Assembly: GCF_000498395.2 (NCBI RefSeq)
Contig: NZ_CP010979.1
Location: 3,472,001 to 3,536,000, forward strand
Direction of reading: 5' to 3'
Length of the DNA stretch: 64,000 nucleotides
Source of the DNA: Pseudomonas putida S13.1.2
GTDB lineage: Bacteria > Pseudomonadota > Gammaproteobacteria > Pseudomonadales > Pseudomonadaceae
The notes beneath the pieces are model-generated. The model did not search any database. It was not told the DNA's origin and saw nothing but the letters and a program-made list of their open reading frames with translations. A program made the position numbers and the translations under genes. This document shows positions 52,512 to 61,942 of the stretch, in pieces (positions within the stretch are counted from its first letter, which is position 1; each line of letters begins with the position of its first letter).

Positions 52512-53282
52512 TTAGTCCATAGAACGCCCTTTCCCCCAGAAATCAATAATATCGAATAGTCGATATTTATTGATAGTGGTCTCGCTATGCCCACCGCCGG
52601 TAAACTCTCGGCTGTAGCAAATTTTTAAATCGGTAAGCGACCCAATAAGCTTATTAACGGCCGCCACATCGGCAGGATAATCACCGTGCTCAATGTGTAT
52701 TTTTGGCTTAACGTCAAAACGATAGACGAAGTCATTTAAATCAACCCAAGTATCTCCAATCTCCCGGATTTGCCTCTCCCAGTTTTGCAAGGAGTGACGA
52801 CGAGTACTTGAATAATCGATTTGGGGATTTATGGAAACCACACCTGCAACACCAAGCGTGAATCCAAAATAAAGCGCAGCATACCCACCCATGGAAGAGC
52901 CGACCATGTAGGTGTCCGAGGCCTTAAGCCCGCGCGACTCTAGCTGCTCAGTGATAAATTTAATATGCCTGATATACATGGAGGAGGTGCTGTCCCCCAG
53001 GTAGTAATGCTGAGAATCATCTTTGAAAATTATGTATAAATCTTCGGAGCCTTCCGAGTGACGCTCAAAAAACCATGACCAACGCTCATATTTACCGGGA
53101 TTCATACTCGAAAACGAAATTACTGCTCGTTTTGGATTAGCCCCAGACATCACTAAAGCTTCAACACCATTCCGCTGAATTTCATATTTTGAAAAATCAA
53201 CTTTGGATAAAGCTGCCTGCGACTGAGCCAATTCTGCCTGCTTTATATTCATATTATCTGGCGACTCAACGGCGTTCATCAT
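52512..53282 (-). CDS. Capsule-locus serine hydrolase (XcbB/Asp2-like alpha/beta fold)
   Basis: A 256-residue protein with an alpha/beta-hydrolase core. The nucleophile elbow is VGSSMGGYAALYFGF (Ser about residue 129) and the late catalytic His is in FTGGGHSET (about 235). The sequence resembles the Asp2 and XcbB/CpsF-type hydrolases associated with glycan export or capsule synthesis. Some such proteins transfer or remove acyl groups on sugars. The start at 53282 follows AAAGAGATGAGAC; ATG 53252 is an alternative. The base composition is A+T-rich, like the kps block. Confidence 0.7.
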   Translation of the reverse strand: MMNAVESPDNMNIKQAELAQSQAALSKVDFSKYEIQRNGVEALVMSGANPKRAVISFSSMNPGKYERWSWFFERHSEGSEDLYIIFKDDSQHYYLGDSTSSMYIRHIKFITEQLESRGLKASDTYMVGSSMGGYAALYFGFTLGVAGVVSINPQIDYSSTRRHSLQNWERQIREIGDTWVDLNDFVYRFDVKPKIHIEHGDYPADVAAVNKLIGSLTDLKICYSREFTGGGHSETTINKYRLFDIIDFWGKGRSMD

Positions 53283-53462
53283 GTCTCATCTCTTTAAAGA
53301 TCAACTTAAACTGCACTACTCAAAGCGGATCTCAGCACCCTACTGCGCCCACCACTTCACTCACTTCGAATATAGATCATTATTCGAGGGTGGGAAAGCA
53401 GGGCGTTGAAATGAGCATGATGAATGCCGACAAAACCAGCATTTCCGGGGGGAAAATGCTAA

Positions 53463-53488
53463 GGCAGCGCACCGGAGCGTACGCTGCC
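53463..53488. terminator. Hairpin downstream of kpsF
   Basis: GGCAGCG (53463-53469) pairs with CGCTGCC (53482-53488). It lies in the 242-base gap between kpsF and the hydrolase gene on the minus strand. No T-run is present, so it may only partly separate the two genes. Confidence 0.4.
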
Positions 53489-53524
53489 AAGACACACAAA
53501 TCCGTCTACAAAGGCGTAGCCCGG

Positions 53525-54457
53525 TCAGTCAAAAATCTCAACAACCCCCACAACAGCACCCTCAGCATCAGTCACAGCCAACGCCCGAATCTTGTTATCC
53601 AGCATGTAGGCTTCAGCCTCTGAAAGCTGAGAATCCTCGCGAATCGTATGCGGACTGGCCGTCATGAACTGGTCAACGGTAGCCTGAATAATACTCTCAT
53701 CGTCCAGCAGCGCCCGGCGCAGGTCGCCGTCGGTGACAATGCCTACCAGTTTGTCATTATCCATCACCACCGCCATGCCCAAGCGACTACGAGTCATGAC
53801 CAGCAAGCAATCATGGAAGCTGGTAGACGGTGCAACAACAGGTGCCGGCGAGTGCATGACGTCGCAAACACGGGTCAGCAGCTTGCGCCCCAGGCTGCCA
53901 CCGGGGTGATAGCGAGCGAAGTCCATTGGTTTGAACTGGATAGCCTCAATCAGAGCGACCGCCAATGCATCACCCATGGCCATTGTTGCCAGAGTCGAAG
54001 TGGTCGGGGCCAGATTGTTCGGGCAGACTTCACGCTCAACCGAAATATCGAGCCAAATGTCTGCATGCTTGGCCAGTGTAGATTTGCCATTCCCCGTCAT
54101 GGCAATGAACTTGTTACCGAACGACTTCAGACTCGGGATCAGCTTGATCAGCTCTTCGGTCTCACCGCTGTAACTGATCAGGATCAGCACATCGATTGGC
54201 TTGAGCATGCCCAAGTCGCCATGGAAGGCTTCGGCTGGGTGTAGGAAGAAGCTTGGGGTGCCCGTGGAGGCGAAGGTGGCGACCATTTTCTGGCCGATCA
54301 GACCGGACTTTCCCATGCCACAGACTACGGCGCGGCCTTTGCAACCGAGGATCAGTTCAACGGCACTCTGGAACTCGCCATCCAGGCGGTCGGCCAGTTG
54401 AGTAACGGCTTGAGCCTGGGCGATGAGGGCTTCTTTGGCGATGCTGAGGTGATTCAT
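53525..54457 (-). CDS. kpsF: Arabinose-5-phosphate isomerase
   Basis: A 310-residue SIS-domain enzyme with two C-terminal CBS domains (about 195-250 and 265-310). It converts ribulose-5-phosphate to arabinose-5-phosphate, the KdsA substrate. Signatures: VVCGMGKSGLIGQKMVAT (residues about 44-61), ASTGTPSFFLHPAEAFHGDLG, SYSGETEE, and FKPMDFARYHPGGSLGRKLL. KpsF/KdsD/GutQ cannot be separated by sequence alone; the capsule location favours KpsF. AGGGACG precedes the ATG at 54457. Confidence 0.92.
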   Translation of the reverse strand: MNHLSIAKEALIAQAQAVTQLADRLDGEFQSAVELILGCKGRAVVCGMGKSGLIGQKMVATFASTGTPSFFLHPAEAFHGDLGMLKPIDVLILISYSGETEELIKLIPSLKSFGNKFIAMTGNGKSTLAKHADIWLDISVEREVCPNNLAPTTSTLATMAMGDALAVALIEAIQFKPMDFARYHPGGSLGRKLLTRVCDVMHSPAPVVAPSTSFHDCLLVMTRSRLGMAVVMDNDKLVGIVTDGDLRRALLDDESIIQATVDQFMTASPHTIREDSQLSEAEAYMLDNKIRALAVTDAEGAVVGVVEIFD

Positions 54458-54972
54458 TTTCGTCCCTGACGACAGCAGATATATGCGAAGGCGCGAATGT
54501 TAAGGTTTTTGTAACCGGAAGCAAAGCACAAGGACCTGAGTCGTCAGTCAATCTGACTGGCGGACCCTACCGCTGAAGACTGAAAACACGCTGATTGCCG
54601 ATCAGGGATGGCATAGTAACATCAATTGAACCCGCCTCTTCCGGGCTCGCCCTCGGCTAATTCCTTCCGCCCCAAAAAACTACTTGAGCTGGGCTGCTGA
54701 TTCACGCTCCTCTACCGTGAGGCAAACGACAAGCCCTGCTCGTCTAAAACGACAGCCGTCGCACACCAGGGTAAATTGAGAGCGGAGGACGCTATCTCCG
54801 CTGCTGGCTTCTTAAGAATTCTGACATCCATCGCGCCCCCTAAACATCTGGGCATGCAGCCATCCTTCCCTTCCGAATCAATATCTTGTTGTAACTTTTC
54901 GTTGTACACAAAGCTCTCATAAAGCAGCATACCCCCCTTCACAGCTTCAATTGGACGTATGGCAGTGCCAAC
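54458..54972. other. Divergent intergenic region, no supported gene
   Basis: This 515-base gap separates kpsF (leftward) from the kinase gene (rightward) and should hold both promoters. It contains a small dyad CAGTCA-ATC-TGACTG (54545-54559). Base composition changes here from A+T-richer (left) to G+C-rich (right). A minus-strand frame at 54712-55062 has no ribosome site and overlaps the kinase start, so it is not called. Confidence 0.45.
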
Positions 54973-56031
54973 ATGGATGTTATGAATCCTCCTACACGCC
55001 GGCACGTAGCCAGCAAAACATACTACCGCTGGCAAAGGGCCTCCCTCGAAAGGCATCTTCATGCTCTATCCCCCCAATGGGAAGGATGGCCGCTGGAGAT
55101 CACGACCGAGGTGCTGGGCGGTAATGCGTCGTTCGTGAATTACGTGCGCCACCATCGGCTACTTGACCCTTGTACCGGACAACCTGTAGAGGTCGTAGAA
55201 AAGTCGATTCGCAAATTGGCGTTCATCGGTAGCCAAGAGGCGCGCTTTCATCGCGCAGCGGGCATGCTGACCGGCAGCCTACATTTTCAATATCCCGCCT
55301 GCCTGGGCGTTATTGAAACACCATGGGAAAGCTTGATCTTCACCGAGTTCGTACGCGGCAAGCCACCGCGAATGCACAAGATTGGCAAACAGCTGGCGCT
55401 AGGTATTGCAGAACTTGAGACGTTGAGCCATGACTATCTACAAGCACAGCCATTTGGAAAGGCACCTCTACTTTGGAGCATGGATTTCTTCAGGCCTTGG
55501 TTCCGTTTACGCCCACGCTTCAATTTTTCCCGGTGCTTGCCCGGATTGGTGAGCCTTGGGCTCGAAGACGAAAGGTTTGCCGGTCTTGCGGAGCGGTTCG
55601 AGGCGTTTGCGCCTTTGACTCGAAAAATGGCAACCGAAGCGCGGCGTACCCCTTGCTGCATCAGCCACATGGATTACCTGCAAAAAAACCTGTTCGTAGA
55701 CAACGGCCAACTGCACCTGATTGACTGGAGCGAGGTAAAGGTTGGGCGGATTGGCTTCGATGGTGGGGCCTACTTGGGCAGCCTGTTCCGGCGCAAGGAA
55801 ATGAAGGTATTTTTGGCAGCACAGGCCGAATTCATCGAGGCATACCGAGCGGCCCTGCCAGAGCGCTTCGATGTTGAGCAGGCGCTAGGAAACTTACGCT
55901 ACGTCTTTCTACTCACAGCGCTGTTCCATTGCCTGCGCCCGGAGACCGTAGCTGAGTATCGGGAACGCGACCGGATGCCGTTACTGCTGGAGAAATACAC
56001 CTACCTGCTGGGGTTGCTCGACAAGGGATGA
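54973..56031 (+). CDS. APH-fold kinase/phosphotransferase of the capsule locus
   Basis: A 352-residue protein with the aminoglycoside-phosphotransferase/choline-kinase fold. The catalytic loop is ISHMDYLQKNLFVDNGQ (His-x-Asp...Asn, about residues 232-248) and the metal-binding Asp is in HLIDWSEVKVG (about 254). The N-terminal part has EVVEKSIRKL, which may carry the ATP-binding Lys. It probably phosphorylates a small polar substrate such as a sugar, glycerol or choline used in capsule or lipid anchor synthesis. The ATG at 54973 lacks a strong ribosome site. Confidence 0.75.
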   Translation: MDVMNPPTRRHVASKTYYRWQRASLERHLHALSPQWEGWPLEITTEVLGGNASFVNYVRHHRLLDPCTGQPVEVVEKSIRKLAFIGSQEARFHRAAGMLTGSLHFQYPACLGVIETPWESLIFTEFVRGKPPRMHKIGKQLALGIAELETLSHDYLQAQPFGKAPLLWSMDFFRPWFRLRPRFNFSRCLPGLVSLGLEDERFAGLAERFEAFAPLTRKMATEARRTPCCISHMDYLQKNLFVDNGQLHLIDWSEVKVGRIGFDGGAYLGSLFRRKEMKVFLAAQAEFIEAYRAALPERFDVEQALGNLRYVFLLTALFHCLRPETVAEYRERDRMPLLLEKYTYLLGLLDKG

Positions 56032-56314
56032 ATCGGCTTTTGCGCATGAAGCCACCCAGCTTCTCGGACAAGCCCGCGTATACATAAAGGCGCGTGACAC
56101 AGGGGTTTCAGGGAGTTTGCGGGGATTAGATATCATTTTGATGCCATAGGTCATCATTTGCACAGATCGTCTAATTTCTTTTTGCGATTTTTGCCCAACG
56201 GCACGCCTACAAATGTGAATTTGTATTAAGATTCGCCACCCCTTTGTTTTCAATGGACCCGCAGGGCTATCAGCTCCTGCCGCCACTTTGTTGAATGGAT
56301 GCCGCTCCACGTTT

Positions 56315-58336
56315 ATGGACGACGCTTCGCCCCGCCCTCGCCTGCTGGTCCTGTCAAAAGGAGCCCAGCGCATCAGCACGTTGCCTGCATTGCTGCCCGA
56401 ATTCGCGCTGCAAAACGGTGCCGTGGGCGATGTCGAGCTCGCTGACTGGGTAATGGCTTGGGGCCGCAAGCCAAGTGCCATCAAGGCAATGGCCCAGGCG
56501 GTCAAGGCCGGCAAGCCCGTACTCACGCTGGAAGACGGTTTTATCCGCTCCGTAGGCCTGGGCGCCGACGAGCCGCCCTTGTCGCTGATCGTCGATGACG
56601 TGGGCGTGTACTACGACGCCTCCCAGCCGTCCCGCCTCGAGCAGCTGATCGCCACGCCCCTCGACACCGACCAAACCCAACGTGCCTTGGCGCTACGTAC
56701 CTTGTGGCAGCAGCAACGGGTGTCCAAGTACAACGACGCACGCATAGAGCTGCCAGCACTGCCGGCGGACTGCGTGCTGGTGGCCGACCAGACTTGCGGC
56801 GATGCCTCGTTGCAAGGTGCAGGCGCCGACGACTTCCGGGCCATGCTGGATGCCGCATTGGCCCGCTACCCGCATAGCACCATCGTGCTCAAGGTACACC
56901 CTGACGTGGTGGCCGGGCGCAAGGCCGGGCACTTCGACCTGGCGGCGCTGGCCAACAACCCGCGGGTGCAGGTGCTGGCACGCAATATTCATCCAGCCGA
57001 CTTGCTGCCGCGCATGCGTGCAGTGTTCGTCATGACGTCGCAACTGGGCTTCGATGCCCTGCTATGGGACGTGCCGGTGCACACCTGGGGCATGCCGTTC
57101 TATGCCGGCTGGGGCCTGACCGACGACCGCTTGCCGGCGCCTTCGCGCCGCATGCCCGTGCCGTTGGCGCAACTGATTCATGCCAGCCTGGTGGCTTACC
57201 CGCGCTATGTATGCCCGGAGCGTGGTCAACCGTGCACGCCAGAGGTGCTGATCAACTGGCTGGGCCTGCAACGGCGGCACCGCAGCGTGTTGCCAAGCGC
57301 CGTACAGATGCTGGGCTTTAGCCGCTGGAAAGAGCCGCTGGCAAACCTGTTTTTCAATGGCGCGGCCATTCGCTTCGTCAAGCCCGAGCAACCGCTGGCG
57401 CAAGACGTGGCCGTGGTGTCCTGGGGCTGCAAGCACGACACCAGCCTTTGCGCCCACCCACTGCCCGTCAACCGGGTGGAAGACGGCTTTCTGCGCTCGG
57501 TCGGCCTGGGCGCCGGCAAAGCGCGGCCGTTGTCGTGGGTGGTCGATGACCTGGGCATCTACTACGACGCCACCCGGCCTTCGCGCCTGGAGCGCATCCT
57601 GGCCGACGAACCATTCGACCCGCAGCTGCTGGCCCGCGCCCAGGCGTTGCGCCTGGCCATCTGCGCGGCGGGGCTGACCAAGTACAACTTGCCCGGCGCC
57701 AGTTGGCAGCGCCCGGCGCATGCGCAACGGGTAATCCTGGTGCCTGGCCAGGTGGAAGGCGATGCGTCTATCCGCTTTGGCGGCAACCGTATCCGCAGCA
57801 ACCTGCAACTGCTGCGCGGAGTGCGTGAGCAAAACCCTGATGCGTGGGTGTTGTACAAACCCCACCCAGAGGTGCTGGCCGGCACCCGCGCCCGCGGTGA
57901 CGACGAAGCGCAAACCGTGCACTGGTGCGATGAAGTGATCGGCGATGCGCCGCTGCAGCAATTGCTGGAAGTGGTCGACGAATTGCATGTGCTGACCTCG
58001 CAGTCGGGCTTCGAGGCCCTGCTGCGCGGTGTGCCGGTGACGACCTATGGCCAGCCGTTCTACGCAGGCTGGGGGCTGACACGCGACCTGGACCTTCAAG
58101 CACCGGTGCAGGCGCGGCGCAGCCGACAACTGACGCTGGACCAGTTGGTAGCGGGCACCCTGCTGCTTTACCCCACGTACGTAAGCTTGGTCACCAACCG
58201 CTTCACGACCGCCGAACAAACCTTATACGAACTACAAAATTGGCACGCCTTACCGCAGCCTGGAGCTCCCTCCCGATGGCAGGACTTGAAACGACGCTTG
58301 AGCAGTTTGTTGGGCATGAAGCGCCCGACCAACTGA
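56315..58336 (+). CDS. kpsC: Capsule beta-Kdo transferase, two-module
   Basis: A 673-residue protein close to the E. coli KpsC length (675). It has two related modules: residues about 1-330 and 345-673. Each shows LEDGF.RS.GLG, VDD.G.YYDA..PSRLE, a KVHPD or KPHPE segment, and PFYAGWGLT. KpsC adds Kdo residues to the lyso-phosphatidylglycerol-Kdo linker of group 2 capsules in alternation with itself and KpsS. The ATG at 56315 is used; a TTG nine codons earlier is possible. The gene overlaps kpsS by 61 bases. Confidence 0.92.
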   Translation: MDDASPRPRLLVLSKGAQRISTLPALLPEFALQNGAVGDVELADWVMAWGRKPSAIKAMAQAVKAGKPVLTLEDGFIRSVGLGADEPPLSLIVDDVGVYYDASQPSRLEQLIATPLDTDQTQRALALRTLWQQQRVSKYNDARIELPALPADCVLVADQTCGDASLQGAGADDFRAMLDAALARYPHSTIVLKVHPDVVAGRKAGHFDLAALANNPRVQVLARNIHPADLLPRMRAVFVMTSQLGFDALLWDVPVHTWGMPFYAGWGLTDDRLPAPSRRMPVPLAQLIHASLVAYPRYVCPERGQPCTPEVLINWLGLQRRHRSVLPSAVQMLGFSRWKEPLANLFFNGAAIRFVKPEQPLAQDVAVVSWGCKHDTSLCAHPLPVNRVEDGFLRSVGLGAGKARPLSWVVDDLGIYYDATRPSRLERILADEPFDPQLLARAQALRLAICAAGLTKYNLPGASWQRPAHAQRVILVPGQVEGDASIRFGGNRIRSNLQLLRGVREQNPDAWVLYKPHPEVLAGTRARGDDEAQTVHWCDEVIGDAPLQQLLEVVDELHVLTSQSGFEALLRGVPVTTYGQPFYAGWGLTRDLDLQAPVQARRSRQLTLDQLVAGTLLLYPTYVSLVTNRFTTAEQTLYELQNWHALPQPGAPSRWQDLKRRLSSLLGMKRPTN

Positions 58337-59595
58337 ATGCAAGGGCGACGCGTGGTCCGCTGCTGCGTATCCCGTCACACAATTTTCTGCTTCTTCAGGG
58401 GGTCAGTTCGCCCTTCTTCAGTCGCCTTGCCAAGGGGCTGCGGGATATCGGCCAGCGGGTGCACAGCGTGCGCTTCAATGTGGGCGACGCCCTTTATGGC
58501 CCCGGTGGCGCGCGGCTGACCTGCCCGCATCGCCCGGAAGACATGGAGGCCTGGTATTCACAGGTGTTCCGCCAACTGGATATCACCGACCTGGTGCTGT
58601 TCGGCGACTGCCGCCCGGTACACCGCCCGGCCGTGATCCTGGCGCGTCTGTCAGGTGTGCGCGTGCATGTGTTCGAGGAAGGCTACTTCCGGCCCTACTG
58701 GGTGACGCTGGAGCGCGACGGTGTCAACAACAACTCGCGCTTGCCACGTGACCCGCAGTGGTACCGCGATGTGGGCAAGCACATTCCGCGCTATCAGAAT
58801 GGCAACCCGTTCAAGCTGTCGTTTGCCGCACGTGCCACGCACGACGTGCTGTACCACGCCGGTGGCGCGCTCAACCGGCTGTGCTTCCCGCGGTACCGCA
58901 CTCATGCGCCGTTCAACGCGGCCACGGAGTATGCCGGCTTTATCCGCCAGGGCATGCGCCTGCTGCGCGCCCGGGTGCATGACGACGCGCTGGTGGCCGA
59001 AGTAGCCCGCGAGCGGCACCCCACGTTCCTGCTGCCATTGCAGCTGGACAGCGACTCGCAAATCCGCGACCACTCGCCGTTCCAGACCATGACCCAGGTG
59101 ATCGAGCATGTGATCGAATCGTTCGCGCTCAACGCGCCGTTCGATGCGCGCCTGCTGGTGAAAAACCACCCGTTGACGCCCGGGCTGGTCAACTACCGCA
59201 AGGTCACCGAGCAGTTGGCGCGCAAGTACGACGTGGCCGAGCGTGTCGACTTCATGGAAAGCGGGCACATGCCTACGCTGCTCTCGCACATCACCGGCAT
59301 GATTACCGTCAACAGTACCGCCGGGGCTTCAGCATTGCTGCACCACCGCCCTACCTGCACACTGGCAGAGCCGATCTACGCTATGCCGGGGCTAACCCAC
59401 CAGGGCGGGCTGGATGATTTCTGGCAGCAGCCCGAAGCGCCCGACAACACGCTGTTTCAACGCTTCCGCAATACCGTCATCCATACCACCCAGGTTAACG
59501 GCGGCTTCTACACCGCCTGCGGCATGGACATGGCCGTGGCCAACTGCCTGGAAGTGCTGATGGCGAAAACCTCAAGAATCGAAAAATACCTATGA
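58276..59595 (+). CDS. kpsS: Capsule Kdo transferase, initiating
   Basis: A 439-residue protein of the KpsS/LipB family, which puts the first Kdo on lyso-phosphatidylglycerol. Signatures: HNFLLLQGVSSPFFSRLA (near residue 35), FGDCRPVHRPAV, EEGYFRPYWVTLERDGVN (about 150), PLQLDSDSQIRDHSPF, VKNHPLTPG and VNSTAGASAL (about 350). GGAG at 58262-58265 precedes the ATG at 58276, inside the end of kpsC, so the two are coupled. It ends in an ATGA overlap with the SDR gene. Confidence 0.92.
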   Translation: MAGLETTLEQFVGHEAPDQLNARATRGPLLRIPSHNFLLLQGVSSPFFSRLAKGLRDIGQRVHSVRFNVGDALYGPGGARLTCPHRPEDMEAWYSQVFRQLDITDLVLFGDCRPVHRPAVILARLSGVRVHVFEEGYFRPYWVTLERDGVNNNSRLPRDPQWYRDVGKHIPRYQNGNPFKLSFAARATHDVLYHAGGALNRLCFPRYRTHAPFNAATEYAGFIRQGMRLLRARVHDDALVAEVARERHPTFLLPLQLDSDSQIRDHSPFQTMTQVIEHVIESFALNAPFDARLLVKNHPLTPGLVNYRKVTEQLARKYDVAERVDFMESGHMPTLLSHITGMITVNSTAGASALLHHRPTCTLAEPIYAMPGLTHQGGLDDFWQQPEAPDNTLFQRFRNTVIHTTQVNGGFYTACGMDMAVANCLEVLMAKTSRIEKYL

Positions 59596-60368
59596 GTTCG
59601 CACGCTTCACCCCGCTGCATCCTCATCACCGGCGCCACGGGCGGTATCGGTGGCGCGTTGGCGCCTGCCTACGCCGCCCCGGGGGTGACGCTGATCCTGC
59701 AAGGCCGGCGCCAGGACCGCCTGGCCGAAATGGCCGAACAATGCCGCGCCCTGGGTGCCCAGGTGCTGCTTGAAGCCCTCGACGTGCGCGACCTGGACGC
59801 CCTGCGCGCCATGGTACGGCGGGTGAGCGAAGCCCATCAGCCCGACCTGGTGCTGGTCGGCGCCGGGCTGAACACGGCCGTTGGCGCCAATGGCGAGGCA
59901 GAAGACTGGGACGACAGCCGCGCCCTGATGGAAGTGAACGTGATGGCCGCCCTGGCCACCGTCGAGGCGGCTCTGCCGGCCATGCGCAGCCGTGGCAACG
60001 GGCAAATCGCGCTGTTCAGCTCGCTGGCGGGCTGGCGTGGCTTGCCGGTTACGCCTACCTACAGCGCCAGCAAGGCCGCCATCCGCGTGTACGGCGAGGC
60101 TATCCGCGACTGGCTGGCGCCGGAAGGGGTAAAAGTGAATGTGATTGTGCCGGGGTATGTGGAGTCGAAGATGTGCTTCGAAATGCCCGGGCCCAAACCG
60201 TTTTTGTGGACCGCCGAAAAAGCGGCCCGGCGTATCAAGCGCGGGCTGGCGGCGAACCAGGCGCGTATCAGTTTTCCGTTCCCGCTCAACCTGGGCACCT
60301 GGCTGCTGGGGCTTATCCCGCAGTGGCTTTCTTCGATGATCCTGCGTGGGCTGAAGTACAGTGATTGA
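59592..60368 (+). CDS. Short-chain dehydrogenase/reductase of the capsule locus (WcbP-like)
   Basis: A 258-residue SDR. Motifs: TGATGGIGGAL (about 14-24), VLVGAGLN in place of NNAG (about 88), catalytic Ser in FSSLAG, and YSASK (about 157). The C-terminal part (about 200-258) has extra basic and hydrophobic residues and may touch the membrane. It is coupled to kpsS by ATGA and overlaps the next gene by 8 bases. In Burkholderia capsule loci an SDR (WcbP) occupies the same place; its substrate is unclear. Confidence 0.82.
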   Translation: MSSHASPRCILITGATGGIGGALAPAYAAPGVTLILQGRRQDRLAEMAEQCRALGAQVLLEALDVRDLDALRAMVRRVSEAHQPDLVLVGAGLNTAVGANGEAEDWDDSRALMEVNVMAALATVEAALPAMRSRGNGQIALFSSLAGWRGLPVTPTYSASKAAIRVYGEAIRDWLAPEGVKVNVIVPGYVESKMCFEMPGPKPFLWTAEKAARRIKRGLAANQARISFPFPLNLGTWLLGLIPQWLSSMILRGLKYSD

Positions 60369-61938
60369 TGTTTCCATGTTGCCGGTTGCCTTGATCGGCC
60401 TTGGCTTGACCGTAGCGGTCGAGCGACTGCTGGTTCCACGCCCTGCCCTGCGCCGCCCCGCCGATTGCTGGCTGCTGCATGCAGGGCTGTGGTGTGTGGC
60501 GTTCGGGCTGTTGTATGCACTCACGGCGCGGCCATTGTTCAGTGGCGTGAATGTGTTGCTGCTGTGGCTGTTGATCGTGCTGGTGAGCAACGCCAAGTAT
60601 CACTCGCTGCGCGAGCCGTTTGTGTGCGCAGACTTCGAATATTTCAGCGATGCAGTGAAATTTCCGCGGTTGTACTTGCCGTTCTTCGGTTTTGGCAAGG
60701 CAGCGCTACTGGCGGTGGGGTTTCTGGTTTACCTCTGGGCGGGGTTGAGCTTCGAGGTGCCGGGCGCGCGGCTTGAGGCGTGGCTGCCGTTGGCGGGAGG
60801 CCTGGGGTTGTTGCGCCTGGGGCACCGGCCTGTGCAGCCAAGCTTCGATGCCGAGCGGGATGTGCGTGGCTGGGGGCTGGCGGCCAGTTTGTGGCGGTAC
60901 TTCTGGGCGGCGCGGGCGCCGGTTGATCGAAACGCGCTGGGGTCGCCATTTGGCGGGGAACCGGCGGCGGCCCCAGCGCAGGGCAAGCCTGCGAATGCGT
61001 CGGCACAGCAAACGGTACCTGCGGCAAGCCCGATGCCAGACCTGGTCTCGGTCCAGAGCGAATCGTTTTTCGATGTGCGCGACCTGTGGCCCGGCGTGCG
61101 GCCGCAAGTGCTCGGCCAGTACGACCTGCTGGCCAGCCAGGCCTTGGCCCGTGGCAAGCTGCAAGTTGCGGCGTGGGGGGCGAACACGGTGCGCACCGAG
61201 TTTGCCTACCTGACCGGTATCCCGGCTGATCGGCTTGGGGTGCACCGCTTCAACCCGTACCGCGTGCTTGCGCGCCAGGGGTTGCCCAGCATCGCCTCCA
61301 GGCTCAAGGCGCAGGGGTATCGCACCATCTGCATCCATCCTTATGACGGGGGTTTCTATGGGCGCAACAAGGTGCTGCCGGCGCTGGGCTTCGATGAGTT
61401 CATCGATGTAAAAGCGTTCAACGCTTCGCAAAAAGCCGGGCCGTTCATTGGTGATTGCGCCGTGGCAGAAAAAATCCGCGAGCTGCTGCAGGCACCTGGC
61501 CGCACCCAGCCGCTGTTCATCCATGCGGTCACCATGGAGAACCACGGCCCACTGCACCTGGAGAGCGTGGCGGCACACGAACTGCCCGCCTGGTTCGACC
61601 GCCCGCTGCAACCGGGCATGCAGGACCTGGCCCCCTACCTGCGCCATATCTGTAATGCCGACCGCATGCTGGGCATGCTGCGCGAAACGCTGATGGCCCA
61701 GCCGAACGAGGCGCTGCTGTGTTTCTTCGGTGACCATGTGCCGATCTTGCCCGAGGTGTACCAGGCCGTTGGTGCACCCGCGGGTGATACCGACTACCTG
61801 GTGTGGTCCAACCGCCGCCGGCCTGGCTGCGGGGCCAGGCCAATGCCGGTGCAGCAGTTGTCCAATGCCTTGCTGGCCCATGCCCAGGCGCCGGCAGCCA
61901 GCCAGCACACGCCTGCGGCCAGCGCAGGGGTAGCCTGA
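60361..61938 (+). CDS. Membrane sulfatase/LTA-synthase-fold enzyme of the capsule locus
   Basis: A 525-residue protein with about four membrane helices (residues 5-155), an Ala/Pro-rich linker, and a periplasmic alkaline-phosphatase-fold domain. Expected active-site pieces are visible: Glu in VSVQSESFFDV (about 232), Thr in WGANTVRTEFAY (about 278), and Asp-His in CFFGDHVPIL (about 462). Such enzymes transfer phospho-groups such as phosphoglycerol or phosphoethanolamine from lipids. The GTG at 60361 overlaps the SDR stop; ATG 60376 is an alternative. It may decorate the capsule or its lipid anchor. Confidence 0.8.
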   Translation: MIDVSMLPVALIGLGLTVAVERLLVPRPALRRPADCWLLHAGLWCVAFGLLYALTARPLFSGVNVLLLWLLIVLVSNAKYHSLREPFVCADFEYFSDAVKFPRLYLPFFGFGKAALLAVGFLVYLWAGLSFEVPGARLEAWLPLAGGLGLLRLGHRPVQPSFDAERDVRGWGLAASLWRYFWAARAPVDRNALGSPFGGEPAAAPAQGKPANASAQQTVPAASPMPDLVSVQSESFFDVRDLWPGVRPQVLGQYDLLASQALARGKLQVAAWGANTVRTEFAYLTGIPADRLGVHRFNPYRVLARQGLPSIASRLKAQGYRTICIHPYDGGFYGRNKVLPALGFDEFIDVKAFNASQKAGPFIGDCAVAEKIRELLQAPGRTQPLFIHAVTMENHGPLHLESVAAHELPAWFDRPLQPGMQDLAPYLRHICNADRMLGMLRETLMAQPNEALLCFFGDHVPILPEVYQAVGAPAGDTDYLVWSNRRRPGCGARPMPVQQLSNALLAHAQAPAASQHTPAASAGVA

Positions 61939-61942
61939 TAGC

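Noticed and set aside
54712-55062. A 116-codon minus-strand frame before the kinase gene
   Set aside because: No ribosome site or family match was found, and it overlaps the kinase start. The region is better explained as a divergent promoter.
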